Source: Symsagittifera roscoffensis (Eukaryota; Xenacoelomorpha; Acoela; Convolutidae). Taken from it: 64,000 nt of DNA. Below are positions 52,390-63,397 of this stretch, in pieces. The first letter of the stretch is position 1, and each line of letters begins with the position of its first letter. The notes under the pieces were generated by a model. The model worked only from the letters and a program-made list of their open reading frames with translations. It was not told the DNA's origin and ran no database searches. The position numbers were made by a program, and so were the translations under genes. The stretch lies in assembly GCF_963678635.1 (NCBI RefSeq), contig NC_087062.1:89935845-89999844 (forward strand). Direction: 5' to 3'.

Positions 52390-52553
52390 CTTTTGTCGGC
52401 GCAACGCACAACCTTGAATACAATCGCGAACTCGTGGATGCTCTGGCGACCACAGATGCCTCTTTCAGAAGAGCTCTCGATACAAATGACTTCGGAGGAC
52501 TTGATACTCCAAACCTTCAGAATATCAAAAATGCCATTGCCGCTGCCATGAGC
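52390..52553 (+). CDS. Host gene, exon 2
   Basis: Acceptor ATTAAG|CTTTTG, donor ATGAGC|GTGTGT. Phase 1 in, phase 0 out; it joins exon 1 in frame after a 78-bp intron. It reads FVGATHNLEYNRELVDALAT and ends NIKNAIAAAMS, mainly helical. Confidence 0.7.
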
Positions 52554-52622
52554 GTGTGTATTTATGCTGAAAAACTTTTTCAAGTTTGATAGCTTTGTGT
52601 TAGATGATAAAACTATTTTTAG

Positions 52623-52763
52623 GCTGAGTACATAATCAGTATTCCTGAGCAGTCCTTCGTGAGTCTTCTGAATAACAATGAGATGCAAGTGCAGGGTGCA
52701 AATAATCTGTTGACGAAAGCCCAACTAAGTGGCAACACCAGAACTGTCAATGACATTGCTTTT
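52623..52763 (+). CDS. Host gene, exon 3
   Basis: Acceptor TTTTTAG|GCTGAG, donor GCTTTT|GTAAGA. 47 codons, phase 0 on both sides. It reads AEYIISIPEQSFVSLLNNNE and continues helical and leucine/asparagine rich. Confidence 0.75.
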
Positions 52764-52836
52764 GTAAGAATTTTAAAAAATATTTGAAATCAAAATAAGA
52801 GTAACATAAATATAAGGGGAAATTTTGCACTTTTAG

Positions 52837-53105
52837 TCGTCTTATCCCTTCAGTGATGAGTCTGTCCAATGCGCGGTGCTCTTGGCTTCGCTAGGAGAAA
52901 CACCACAAGATCTGAACTATGTGCCATACGAATCGATCAGCCAGTTGCCGTACGATCACATTGACGTGATAGACGAATTCATTACCGGAGCCACCCAAAT
53001 GATGCTTAGGAGTTACGAAATGGCTACTGACAGAGAACACTTCACTCAGATGTTGGTATTGCTTGCTCAAATTTCTCGTTTTTTAAATCCAGAGAATACC
53101 TCGCG
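52837..53105 (+). CDS. Host gene, exon 4
   Basis: Acceptor CTTTTAG|TCGTCT, donor TCGCG|GTAGTA; 269 bp, phase 0 in and 2 out. It reads CAVLLASLGETPQDLNYVPY then QMLVLLAQISRFLNPENTS. The L-x-x-L-G style helices suggest a helical repeat protein. The phase fits directly to the exon at 57669, across an intron of about 4.6 kb filled with repeats. Confidence 0.75.
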
Positions 53106-53411
53106 GTAGTAGGTGGAAAGTGAGTGTAACAATTCAAAATTGAATTAAGGAATGACTGAGTTGTGACAAATAGCGAAAAAAGTATTGAATAAGTAATGGC
53201 ATGTAAATTAATTTTTTTTACACTAGCGAGCTTATCAGCGCAGTGTATTAGTATGAACCTTCTTTTTTTTCAACCTAACTCGCAAATAAAAGTGACAATT
53301 ATAAGTGTTCACATATTGTGGCTCTTTTGCGATAATCACGATATCTAGCATTGGAAATTTCATAGCATCTGTTCTCTGCTTCATTTGTGGTAAGGTCTTG
53401 TGATTTATAAA

Positions 53412-53465
53412 GCGTCCGTGGCTAGTGGGCGAGACTCATAATCTCTAAGACGCAGATCGAATCCG
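53412..53465 (+). repeat. tRNA-Met-like SINE head, copy 1
   Basis: Contains TGGCTAGTGGG (box A-like), GAGA-CTCATAA-TCTC (an anticodon stem and a 7-base loop with CAT, as in elongator tRNA-Met) and AGATCGAATCC (box B-like). The acceptor stem does not close, so it is not a working tRNA gene. It is preceded about 140 bp upstream by TTTTTTTTCAACCTAACTCG, a word shared with 58481 onward. Confidence 0.6.
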
Positions 53466-53989
53466 ATGTAATCGAGTTTTTACTAAATCGAGGCTTATTG
53501 CTGATTTTTTTTATAGCTGCTGTGCTCGCTAGCTCCGCCTGTGTAAAACATGCTCTAAAGTGTGGTATGGTTTTCAAAAACCCCAAAATTAATGGGAAAA
53601 TGAATTGGCTATCAACGCAGCGCTTTTTGAAATCAGACGACGTAATCTTCTCTGGAAACCAGTTGCGTCGTTCCAGCATCTCGGTAGTAGGTGGAAAGTG
53701 AGTGTAACAATTCAAAATTGAATTAAGGAATGACTGAGTTGTGACAAATAGCGAAAAAAGTATTGAATAAGTAATGGCATGTAAATTAATTTTTTTTACA
53801 CTAGCCAGCTTATCAGCGCAGTGTATTAGTATGAACCTTCTTTTTTTTCAACCTAACTCGCAAATAAAAGTGACAATTATAAGTGTTCACATATTGTGGC
53901 TCTTTTGCGATAATCACGATATCTAGCATTGGAAATTTCATAGCATCTGTTCTCTGCTTCATTTGTGGTAAGGTCTTGTGATTTATAAA

Positions 53990-54043
53990 GCGTCCGTGGC
54001 TAGTGGGCGAGACTCATAATCTCTAAGACGCAGATCGAATCCG
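53990..54043 (+). repeat. tRNA-Met-like SINE head, copy 2
   Basis: The same sequence as 53412-53465, carried along by the 578-bp tandem duplication. Confidence 0.6.
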
Positions 54044-54257
54044 ATGTAATCGAGTTTTTACTAAATCGAGGCTTATTGCTGATTTTTTTATAGCTGCTGT
54101 GCTCGCTAGCTCCGCCTGTGTAAAACATGCTCTAAAGTGTGGTATGGTTTTCAAAAACCCCAAAATTAATGGGAAAATGAATTGGCTATCAACGCAGCGC
54201 TTTTTGAAATCAGACGACGTAATCTTCTCTGGAAACCAGTTGCGTCGTTCCAGCATC

Positions 54258-56136
54258 TTTTTACTCTTGCGAGAGCAAGTGTCTTGTAATCGCAAATTAG
54301 TTATTTTCAGCAAACACTTTTTTCTGACAAATTTTGTAAGAAATTAGAAATACATGCAGTTATGCTCATTTTCTTGAAAATTCAATGATTACTACCAATT
54401 TCTTATCCTGTAGTAATGATTTTTTTTCGAATAAACTTTTTACCCTTGCGATGAGCAGAGAAATTGCAATGGGTTACCAGACTTTTTTCTTGTAAACAAC
54501 TTTGTATTAGTATGAACCTTCTTTTTTGGAATTTGTCTTTTGCAAACCTCTTTGGGAGGAATTTGTCTTTTGCATCGCAAGTGTTGCGAAGCTCGGCTTC
54601 GACTCTGTGTTAATAATGCAACCAGGTTTGCTCTGGCGAAAAAAGGTTTGGTTTTTGTAGGAGCATTTCCACTCAAGTCAAGTTTGCAATCATCTGTCAC
54701 CGTATTGATGATTAGTTCTTATTCGCTTTTTAATCAATGTGTTTTTCCAAGCGGTCTTCAACTGACCCTGGTTGAAAAGACTATTCCTTGTTTCGCCTCA
54801 CAAGCTTGTAATAGTACGGGCTAGTCTGGCAAAAAGGGGAGCACTCTGCGATCTCATGGAGCAAGCAATGTTTTCGACTGCTGGATTTCTCTCGTTGTCT
54901 CGTTAGCTACTCTATCTTCTGAAGACACAGGTCTAATAAAACCAGTTAGATCTTCATGCATTTTGGTGCGCACCGCTTGCGACAAGGCCGTCTGGTTATC
55001 GGTTTTGTTCATTTCCTTCTCTCTGGGAGTTTCCATTATTGGGAGACTCGAGACCGCCCTGAGTGTCTCAGGCAGTTGCTTGGAATGCTGAACAATTTAA
55101 ACAATGCTTGTTTCTATTTTTGACCATTCACAGTATCTTAAGAAGTAACTGAATAAGACCGCATTAATTTGTTTTCACTTAGCTTTTCATACACGATTGG
55201 TGTGCACCTAACAATAAGCAAAGGCAGTTTCCTTCTGTGAAGAATGAATTTGAGGATTTGGTCTCAAATTAAAAAACGTCCGAGAACTCGTGAGTATCTG
55301 GTGGAGCCGGTTGAAGACAAGATAAACAAATGTAGTCGTCTTATCAGTCTTCTTCGTATACTGCTGCATTTGACGTTCAGATACGACCACACACCACCTC
55401 TCAAGTGATTCGCGCACGTGCAGTAGTGCATTTAGCTCCCCTGTTCGTCGTCTCCAGTGCGGTCAACGAGTCGCTGGGCCGCAGCTTTTCATCTTCTCTG
55501 CCGCCTATTCAGCATATCAATCTGAAGCTATATTTTTCGTTCATCACAACAACAGCTGAAGTAGTTTGATGTTGTGTAACTCAAATTGCTGTACAACTTA
55601 ACAGTTGTTACTGTATATGTTGCATGTAATCGACTGTTTTTGAAACCAGTGAATTTTAGTTGCCTAGCTCTTACAGTTTTTTTTTTTTTTAGTTTTTATT
55701 ACTTCGATTAAATTCTACTGATAATGATTCGAAACTTTCTTATTTGTTCCGACCATTTAAAATGGGGAGGAACATTGTATTCCTCAATATTGAGTGTTTT
55801 AGTTTTTCTTTTTTTTGTTTTCCTCGCAAAATCAGGTACCAGAAATAATTACACCGAAGACTTTAGTCAAGGTGTTATGGTATCGTGTAACGGGTTTTTT
55901 TTTTTAAATGTTGTCTGTTGTCAAGTGTCGACAAATAACGTCCACAGTTATCAATTATCATGTGGGCTGGACTATATCGCGCTATGTCACGTGATTGCGT
56001 ATGTTTGTTTCTTTATTTGTTCATCTTTATTTATTTAATTATCTGTTCTTCTATTTATTTAATTATGTTTAGTTTGCTTATATTTATTTATAATTTATGT
56101 ATGTACATATTTATTTTTGTTTATTTTTATCACGTG
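54258..56136. other. Intronic or intergenic stretch, no gene recognised
   Basis: Short open frames on both strands (for example 54440-54700 and 55208-55417) have no known domain and no splice support. A (G)GAATTTGTCTTTTGCA word is duplicated near 54530 and 54560. A T-rich run lies at 55677-55692. Confidence 0.45.
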
Positions 56137-56995
56137 TTTTGTTTATTTATTTAATTATTCTTTCTTTCATTTAGTTTTGCTTTTATTATTTCTGCGTGTG
56201 TATTTATTTAATTTATTTATTTTCATTTATTTATATTATGGGTCTGTTTGTTTGGTTATTTGTTCATATATATTTTTTCATGTCTATTTAATTATTTGTA
56301 CATTTCACTTTTGCTTTTATTTATTTATTTATTTATTTATGTATTTATTTATGTATGTATTTATTTATTTATTTATGTATTGATTTATTTTTTTATTGCT
56401 TATTTATTTATCAGGTGTGTTTTGTTTATTTGTTGATATTTATTTCTATATTTATTTAATTATTCTTTCTTTCATTTAGTTTTGCTTTTATTATTTATGT
56501 ATGTGTATTTATTTCATTTATTTATTTTCATTTATTCATATTATGGGTCTGTTTGTTTGGTTATTTGTTCATATATATTTTTTCATGTCTATTTAATTAT
56601 TTGTACATTTCACTTTTGCTTTTATTTATTTATATATTTATTTATTTATGTATTCATTTATGTATTTATTTATTTATTTATGTTTTGATTTATTTTTTTA
56701 TTGCTTATTTATTTATCAGGTGTGTTTTGTTTATTTGTTGATATTTATTTCTATATTTATTTAATTATTCTTTCTTTCATTTAGTTTTGCTTTTATTATT
56801 TATGTATGTGTATTTATTTAATTCATTTACTTTCATTTATTTATATTATGGGTCTGTTTGTTTGGTTATTTGTTCATGAGATATATATTTTTTCATGTTA
56901 ATTTAATTATTTGTACATTTCAGTTTTGCGTTTATTTATTTATTTATTTATTTATTTATGTATGTATTTATTTATTTATGTATTGATTTATTTTT
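56137..56995. repeat. AT-rich satellite: three ~305-bp units of TTTA-rich sequence
   Basis: The word TATGGGTCTGTTTGTTTGG recurs at 56237, 56542 and 56847, exactly 305 bp apart, embedded in long TTTA/TTTG microsatellite tracts. Open frames here are an artefact of the TTTA repeats. Confidence 0.95.
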
Positions 56996-57002
56996 TTATA
57001 TA

Positions 57003-57186
57003 TACGATTTTTAGCTCACGAACTGTTATTTCAGGCCCTTTGTCAATATAGTAAAATTTTGGTGTATACATGTGTTAGTACGATTTTTAGTTCTAGAACT
57101 GTTATTTCAGGCTCTTTCTCGATATAGCAAAATTTTGGTGTATACATGTATTAGTACGATTTTTTGTTCTAGAACTGTTATTCTTC
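57003..57186. repeat. 76-bp tandem repeat, ~2.4 copies
   Basis: Units start with TACGATTTTT at 57003, 57079 and 57155. Each contains GAACTGTTATTTCAGGC and AAAATTTTGGTGTATACATG; the third copy is partial. Confidence 0.9.
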
Positions 57187-57668
57187 AATTATTAGTTGTT
57201 CAAGTTGTTTGGTTTTTGCTTCAGTTTCTATGCCTTCGGTGTATTGCGCGTAGCGCCTATGTTCATTATTAAGTTATTTTGATTTTTTCTAGTTTTTTTG
57301 CTCAAATCTTTTTGTCACACCACGCAGAAAAAAAAATAAATTAAATTGAAAAAAAAAATTGTATTTTTTTAAGACTATGGTCGGAACATTCAGTGCTATT
57401 TGCACAGTAACCGGCAATCCTTGTTTGATTTGGATTGATATCAATCAGCGTAAATATTAACCAGATAAAACTGCTTAACGAACTAAGAGTCGTGTTAAAT
57501 GGTGTGATTTTGGCTGGTTCATATGCTCTGATATTTGTCAGTCGGTTTTAATATGGCTGCTTTGCTGCTCTCTTATATCACACATAAGATCAATTATGTG
57601 CCAGGAAAAACTTATTAGAGAGGCTTGGTAATGTAAATATTGTCATGAAAGGTCTTTATTTGTTTCAG

Positions 57669-57863
57669 TCTTTACCAATTTGGAAGGCGGGAAATTGATT
57701 GGACTAAACATATGGCAAGATGCAAGTCAATTATTTCGGCAGCCTACATCAATTTGGGACAAAGTCTGGATCTGTGGGCCGAGAATCAGGAGTTCGACAA
57801 CCTTCTGCAATACACAGCAAAGATGTTCGTGTGTGTTGCTCCAGATAAACTGGCCCTGCTAGA
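57669..57863 (+). CDS. Host gene, exon 5
   Basis: Acceptor GTTTCAG|TCTTTA, donor CTAGA|GTGAGT; 195 bp, phase 2 in and 2 out. It reads LYQFGRREIDWTKHMARCKS and ends VCVAPDKLALL. It joins exon 4 in phase. The two other frames hit stops, which supports this reading. Confidence 0.75.
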
Positions 57864-57929
57864 GTGAGTAATGCTTGATCTGATTTTTTTCTAGCCGATC
57901 GTTGTCTTAATTACAGTTATTCTTATTAG

Positions 57930-58002
57930 TCTCACAAAGTTATGGAAGCACGAAGGATCATTTTATCTCGAGATTTTGTCCAAGTTGGTTAATAAAGAAG
58001 AT
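57930..58002 (+). CDS. Possible cassette exon of 73 bp, host gene
   Basis: Bordered by TTATTAG|TCTCAC and GAAGAT|GTATGT. In phase with exon 5 it reads DLTKLWKHEGSFYLEILSKL without a stop, and looks coding. But 73 bp is not compatible with the next exon: including it puts the following exon into a frame that stops after 16 codons, whereas skipping it keeps the frame. It may be an alternative exon, a former exon now decaying, or a splice border may be misplaced. Confidence 0.4.
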
Positions 58003-58045
58003 GTATGTTCAACCAACGTTTATTCAAGTGTTACAATTGTTTCAG

Positions 58046-58180
58046 CTCAACGAGTCTTATGAGTGTTCTGGAGTACTTCCACATGGAGTCTTTTGACTGG
58101 CAGCATGGTTATACCCTAGTCGAAGTAATTTTTTTGGGAAGAAACTCGCAGCGAGATGTTCTAGTCAGCACGCTCAGAGA
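58046..58180 (+). CDS. Host gene, exon 6
   Basis: Acceptor GTTTCAG|CTCAAC, donor CAGAGA|GTGAGT; 135 bp, phase 2 in and 2 out. It reads STSLMSVLEYFHMESFDWQH and ends RDVLVSTLR. It joins exon 5 directly in phase and the exon at 61298 in phase. Confidence 0.7.
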
Positions 58181-58480
58181 GTGAGTCCTCCTTCAATTTT
58201 TACTCGACAAATTGATTTAGTCGTGAATCTTCTAGAGAAAGGTGATGTAATATATTATATCGATCCTGAAGAAGAAAGTTTATGCGAAGTTGATTATAAA
58301 TGACGCATTATATTAGCATCTTGCAGGGTTTTACAAAAAGCATTTATATAAACTATTTTGGAGTCTGCTCAGGCATAATAAAACAAACAAAATTGTTTCT
58401 GGAATTTATCTCGAAAATTTCGATTCCTATTCGAGAAGCTTCAAAAAGAGAAATAAAGTTAATGAAATAAACTGTCTTTT

Positions 58481-58716
58481 TTTTCAACCTAAGTCGCAAA
58501 TATTGTTGCGATGCAAAGATGGTTGCGTCAAAATGTGTCATTTTGAAAGTGTTCATTTTGATCAATAACCAGCTATTAAGTTCAGCCAATTCTAAGGATA
58601 TTAACGCAGACTATTATATTACAAATAGCTTTTTAGTTTCAAGGTATCATCGATCTGTAGCGTAGAGGTAGGAAAGGAGACTCGCAACAAAATAAGAGGG
58701 TTCGAATCTGGGCAGG
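58481..58716 (+). repeat. SINE-like repeat with tRNA-like 3' part
   Basis: Begins with TTTTTTTCAACCTAAGTCGCAAAT, shared with 53266 and 53845. It ends about 160 bp later in a tRNA-like segment (58652-58716) with TAGCGTAGAGG (box A) and GGTTCGAATCT (box B). Together these suggest a short dispersed repeat family with members in several introns here. Confidence 0.5.
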
Positions 58717-61297
58717 ATAGGATGTTTTTAATGTACTTTTTCGTATACTAGTTAAAATCCGTAGGCTCTATAAATTGAGGCATGTTAGTTGGTAAGTTTC
58801 ATTTTTCAAATTGATTGGTACTGCTAATGTGTTTTAATTGGCTTGCGTCACTTAGCAATTATATAAACTCATAATTGGTGCGAGTCATTTAAGAAACTAT
58901 GTAGACTCAAAGCTCTACTCGTTCAGTTTTTCCCAGTAGCGTTATCGTCTGTGTTATAATCCTGTTTGATGAAACCGGTATTATGAAAAAGTATTGGATT
59001 GAGCTGTGCTGTCATTAGTTGAAGAAATAGGCATAATTGTTAGCATTTGCCTTCAGAAATTCAATGATAAACAAAAAATGGAAAATATTAGAAATTTTTA
59101 CTGCCAAGGAAGAGCTAAATATAACTTCCAAAACTTCTTAGTAAAATCAAGTTTTCTTAGCCTAAAAGCTTAATTAAAAGTTTCATACAACGAACTTTAC
59201 TCGATCGCTTTACTCGCTAGAACTTGCACTAAATTCAAAAATTTTAAACCAGTTCTCGACACTGGGACAACTTTTTGAAAATTTCTTAAAATCGTTCGAA
59301 TTACGACTGAAAGGGCTTTAGTTTGATATATCAGTGGACCCATTCCGATGCTTACATGTGGTGCCTGGTTTTTTGCGCTAATAGATAAAAACGAGATGCA
59401 ACCGAATGCTAAGTTACTGCCTTTTTTCAATGATCGGAATAAAAACTAGTTTTGTCAATTCGATATTACAAAATAAATACTTGCTCATGAAGTTTTTATT
59501 TAACCCTATTGTCTCGGGAAATTTTTTGAGTTTGTTTTAACTCGATTTAACTAATTTAACGCTTGATTTTTACACTCGATTTGATAACTTGCGATTTGAC
59601 TTTTGTTTTCATACTTAGCTTATTTTTTATCCATTCAATTTCTTTTGTTAAAAAGAAGGCAAACTCCACTCTTTTTTTAATGAAAGTTGAAATAGTGCTA
59701 AAAATGTGAATGACTTCTGGTTTCGAAATTGGATTTACACTTTTTACACTTTTTTGGACTTACCGTTTTTTACACTTTTTCTATTCCGGTTTGTTGTCAA
59801 TCCGCCAGAATCATAAATTATTCCTGAAGTTGAAATAATTTTTTTCTCGGAAATTTGGATTCGTATTATCGGTCTAGTTTCTGTCGGTTTATTTCCGTTT
59901 TTCAAATATAACCTTTATGATCTGGTACTAGTTTTTATTGGCCTAGTTTTTGAAGCATGGATTTGATTTCATTTTGATACTAAATTTTTAAGTCCTTGAA
60001 AGTTCTTTAATTTGTCTTTCTACCAAATCTGACTGAAATATTTTTTTTTCGTCCAAATGGTTTCGACTGATGTTGTACCGGCTAAGTCAACTTATATTAT
60101 TATTTTTTCGACGGCCAAAAAATTTTTGTTCGACATAATCAAATGTTTGGGTGTAATGTTTTTTATTTTTACTTTTTTAAGAAGCTTTCAAAGACAAAAT
60201 TTTGAAACTTTGACTGTTTAAAGTTAAGTGTTCAACCGAAAAACCCAATTTTGTGGAATCTTTTCTGCTTAAACGGCCACGACCTATTTTCTGTAGAAAA
60301 AAGTAATAGGTTTGGAACGAGTTCTAAAACAGCAAACAGCTACCTCCAGTTTTAGCTAGGCCTCTATTTATCTTTATCGAGACATACGAGCAGAAGTGCA
60401 TTCATACATGTTGATGCATTTATGAATGCTTTTACGTATATATGCTTTTTTTGCGTTCATTTGAAACTCATCTGCTTAAAATGAGGTAAATAGCACTCCA
60501 AATACGAACGTGGAAATGGCGCGAAAGAAACGAACGATTTCTAGTTTCGAAAGTGGAATTTAACTTTTAGATTTTCAGCGGAATGAAAATTTACCTCTTG
60601 TTCCAGTTTTCTCAAGTTGGAGTATTGTTATCAAAAAGCGCCAATCATAAATACTTCTAGAAATTCAAAGAGCTCAAAGGACATCCATTTTTTTCTATGA
60701 AATTTGAAAGTTGAGATTTTTTCAACAAAGTGAGTGTTCTTTTTGTTTTCTTGCGTTTAGTACTTTTTTCCAATCTTTAATTGGGTATGTTATTTTTTTG
60801 ATCAAGTTATTCCGATTCAAGCTATTGACATCAAATAAAGTTATTTAAAAGAGCCATTCTTTTCAGCTCAGTAACTTCATTTTTTACAAACCGATTCAAG
60901 CTAATTTCGAAGCAATTCTGGCCCAAGCTATAAATATTAACGTAAAATGTTCCAATGTTGCGTTCCTTAAATGGCTAGCTTTAACAAATTTAACTATTTG
61001 CGAATCTGGTTCTTATCCATCCCGTAACCTTAGTTTTTTTCTGAAATTCATTATATGACAGTCAATTTAAAATTACTTTTCTTGTTATGAATTGCATCAA
61101 AACGTGTCAGCGTGAACAGGTAAACAAGTTTATACATTTTTTACATTCAAAAAGCCGTGTGAGCTTTTTTGAACAGCATAACTTCGCAATTTTACGAGTT
61201 GGGTGGGAAACTTGAAAAGAGCTGCGAACCTTATTAATAATCTAGGGTATTTAATTAGTAGGTGCTTCCAAATTCAAAGAAACCTTTTTTTTAACAG
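58717..61297. other. Long intron, repeats only
   Basis: No exon recognised between 58181 and 61297 apart from the SINE-like repeat and a dispersed repeat copy. It is AT-rich, with scattered short open frames without similarity. Confidence 0.5.
59195..59450. repeat. Dispersed intronic repeat, copy 1
   Basis: About 250 bp similar to 62140-62375. Shared words, in the same order, include GACACTGGGA, ACGACTGAAAGGGCTTTA, TGATATAT, ACCCGAAT or CCGAATGC, and TTTTCAATG(A/G)TCGG. Several tens of percent of bases differ, so it is an old family. Confidence 0.7.
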
Positions 61298-61643
61298 CAT
61301 GGGAGGATTGAACAGGTTTCTGACGCGTAAATTGCTGGAAATACGTAACCAACAGCAGAGTAATTTTCTCGATGATGTTATCCTGACGCAAGAGGGTCTG
61401 AGGACAATCACAACATACACAGATGACGCATTCATGTTACAATACTTGTTTGCACGTGCTCTGAGAACAGGTGACTTCAAAGTACCGACGAGGGGAAGTC
61501 GAGTGACTGATTTGGACGTGCAGAGAATCGCACCCTTGGTCGGAGTCTTGAGTGTTCCTGATATATATCAGTACCAAGACCGCCAGATCGAGGAGTCAAT
61601 TGGATACTTCCAGTCCAAGTCTCTCAGGGCGAAACCGGGAGTA
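61298..61643 (+). CDS. Host gene, exon 7
   Basis: Acceptor TTTTTTAACAG|CATGGG, donor GGAGTA|GTGAGT; 346 bp, phase 2 in and 0 out. It reads MGGLNRFLTRKLLEIRNQQQ, then LQYLFARALRTGDFKVPTRG and VLSVPDIYQYQD. Helical, with regularly spaced leucines. Confidence 0.8.
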
Positions 61644-61715
61644 GTGAGTCCTAATTCTCTGAACGTTTTTGAATTGCTATTTGATCAGTTTTAAATCGAA
61701 CTTGATGTGTTTTAG

Positions 61716-61772
61716 GCTATAATGTTGGTTCAAAAGTACCTCAGAAACAGAGCCGGCAAAAATGACAAAATT
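61716..61772 (+). CDS. Host gene, exon 8
   Basis: Acceptor GTTTTAG|GCTATA, donor AAAATT|GTAAGT; 19 codons, phase 0 on both sides, reading AIMLVQKYLRNRAGKNDKI. Confidence 0.7.
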
Positions 61773-62139
61773 GTAAGTAATTAAACTGTTAAATTTGATC
61801 TAAGCTCTATTTTTAAGAGCCTAATATGCTTGCAAGCGAATATGTTTGTGATCTGATTTTATTTGAGGCTGCAAAAAGCTTGTTTTGACATCTTAAAATC
61901 AAAGCAAGGATAACCGATGGCTGTATGTATGCTGATAGAAGAAAACAATACCAAAAACAAAAAAAATCGGTTTTCATAGTAAAATAGGTATATTGGAAAA
62001 CAGTTTTCTCGAAGATGACTAGAAAAAAAGTTTAAAAAAGTGACACTTCTTTAAAAAAGTGACAATTTCTTTTGTTAGATTTTCAGGTCTTAAGAAAATA
62101 TTCATGGATTGCTTCCTACAACATTTTTGTATAATATCC

Positions 62140-62420
62140 TGCTCGCTCGCTTTGCTCGAAATTAGACGAAAAATCTAAAATTTCAAAACTTTTTTCTTGA
62201 CACTGGGAAATTTACTTGAAAATTTTTAAAAATGATTTGAATCACGACTGAAAGGGCTTTAATATGATATATTACTCAATTCAGTCCAATGAATGTTTGT
62301 GATACCTCATTTTGCGAGGAAAAAACTACAACACACCCGAATACGAAACTTTTCAATGGTCGGAGCAATGCGTGAATCTATTTGATCCAGATTTACCATT
62401 CAGGGCAGTTTTTCTTTGAC
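62140..62420. repeat. Dispersed intronic repeat, copy 2
   Basis: Counterpart of 59195-59450 with the same words in the same order. A further partial piece (CCGAATACAAAA and TTTTCGATGGTCGGAA) lies at 62530-62570. Confidence 0.7.
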
Positions 62421-62609
62421 AGAAAAAAAAAACGGTCTAAAATCTAGTCGTCAAAATTGTCCAAAAATAAGAGAACAAAACAAAAAATTTGTGCGTGGAA
62501 AAGAAAAAATAGGAAAATCTAAAATACAAAGCCGAATACAAAATTACTCTTCCATTTTCGATGGTCGGAACAAAAAGAGCGCAATGAGTGTTGTCGTCTT
62601 GTGTTTCAG

Positions 62610-62795
62610 TACCTGACACAGACGGACTTTCAGCAAATGGACCGTCTGTTGCCGGCATTGGATTACGAGTTCTTCAGGAACTGTTCGTTGGTTCAGCTTC
62701 TCAATTCCTTGGCACAGTTCAGAAATGTGGCCAGCAAAGTCAAAACGATCAATTTCCCTCTCACAGCCGCACAACAGCACGTCATCGCTGGCCAA
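62610..62795 (+). CDS. Host gene, exon 9
   Basis: Acceptor GTGTTTCAG|TACCTG, donor GGCCAA|GTAAAA; 62 codons, phase 0 on both sides. It reads QMDRLLPALDYEFFRNCSLV, then VASKVKTINFPLTAAQQHVI. Continues the helical, leucine-rich pattern. Confidence 0.8.
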
Positions 62796-62995
62796 GTAAA
62801 ACTAACTTTACTTTTAGAACAGCATAAATCAGGCTTAATGGAAATGCACTGGACGCTCAAAATATATTGATCACTTAAATGTTTTGAGCGGCTAATCTTT
62901 AAGTCATACTTTGGATTTTTAATTGGAAAAAGACGAGTGCTGAAACTTCAATGACGGCTCATAAGACTTTTCACTGAACCATCTTAAAATTGCAG

Positions 62996-63184
62996 GCGCA
63001 GTCGGATAGTGGTCGGAATGCCAAACTGTTGACACAGCTGGGACCTGATCTAAGCATGGCTCTGAGTCCGGCCTTCCTTTTGGAACAGATCACGGATCTG
63101 GACGAGTTCTTTGTCATTCGAGTGGACAATGGGGAGATATCTGAAGGCAGGGACTTTCTACAAATCGACTGGACACCATTCCAG
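62996..63184 (+). CDS. Host gene, exon 10
   Basis: Acceptor AAATTGCAG|GCGCAG, donor TTCCAG|GTATCT; 63 codons, phase 0 on both sides. It reads LLTQLGPDLSMALSPAFLLE and DLDEFFVIRVDNGEISEG. Confidence 0.8.
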
Positions 63185-63397
63185 GTATCTAAAATGATGA
63201 ATGATAATTCTTCCCACGAAGGAAACAAGAAGTAGCTATCTCAAATAATTATTTAAATTGTGTGTTTTTCGCTACATTTATGTGGCTGGGTAAAACTATT
63301 AATTTTTCGGCAGTTTCATCAAACGTTATCTTACCCTGAAATATGTTGTATGCCTCAAGTATTCAAGAAAGTGTCAATGAAACGTTGTTCATTTTAG

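Larger units (their letters stand above)
53103..54257. repeat. 578-bp tandem duplication containing a SINE-like head
   Basis: Bases 53103-53680 and 53681-54257 are near-identical head-to-tail copies (one T fewer in the second, in the run before TATAG). The duplication begins at the donor side of exon 4. Each copy carries a tRNA-like segment and an open stretch reading SACVKHALKCGMVF, which could pass for an exon but is duplicated with the repeat. Low divergence indicates a recent event. Confidence 0.9.

Noticed and set aside
53412-53465. Functional tRNA-Met gene
   Set aside because: The anticodon loop and box B are good, but the acceptor stem does not pair and the D and T arms are poor; it fits a SINE head better.
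53533-53694. Possible host exon reading SACVKHALKCGMVF inside the 578-bp duplication
   Set aside because: It is duplicated together with the SINE-like head, and exon 4 splices in phase to 57669 without it. The phase match alone is weak evidence.
56137-56741. Hydrophobic open frames that look like membrane proteins
   Set aside because: They are translations of TTTA/TTTG microsatellite in a 305-bp satellite (FIYLFIY-type runs).
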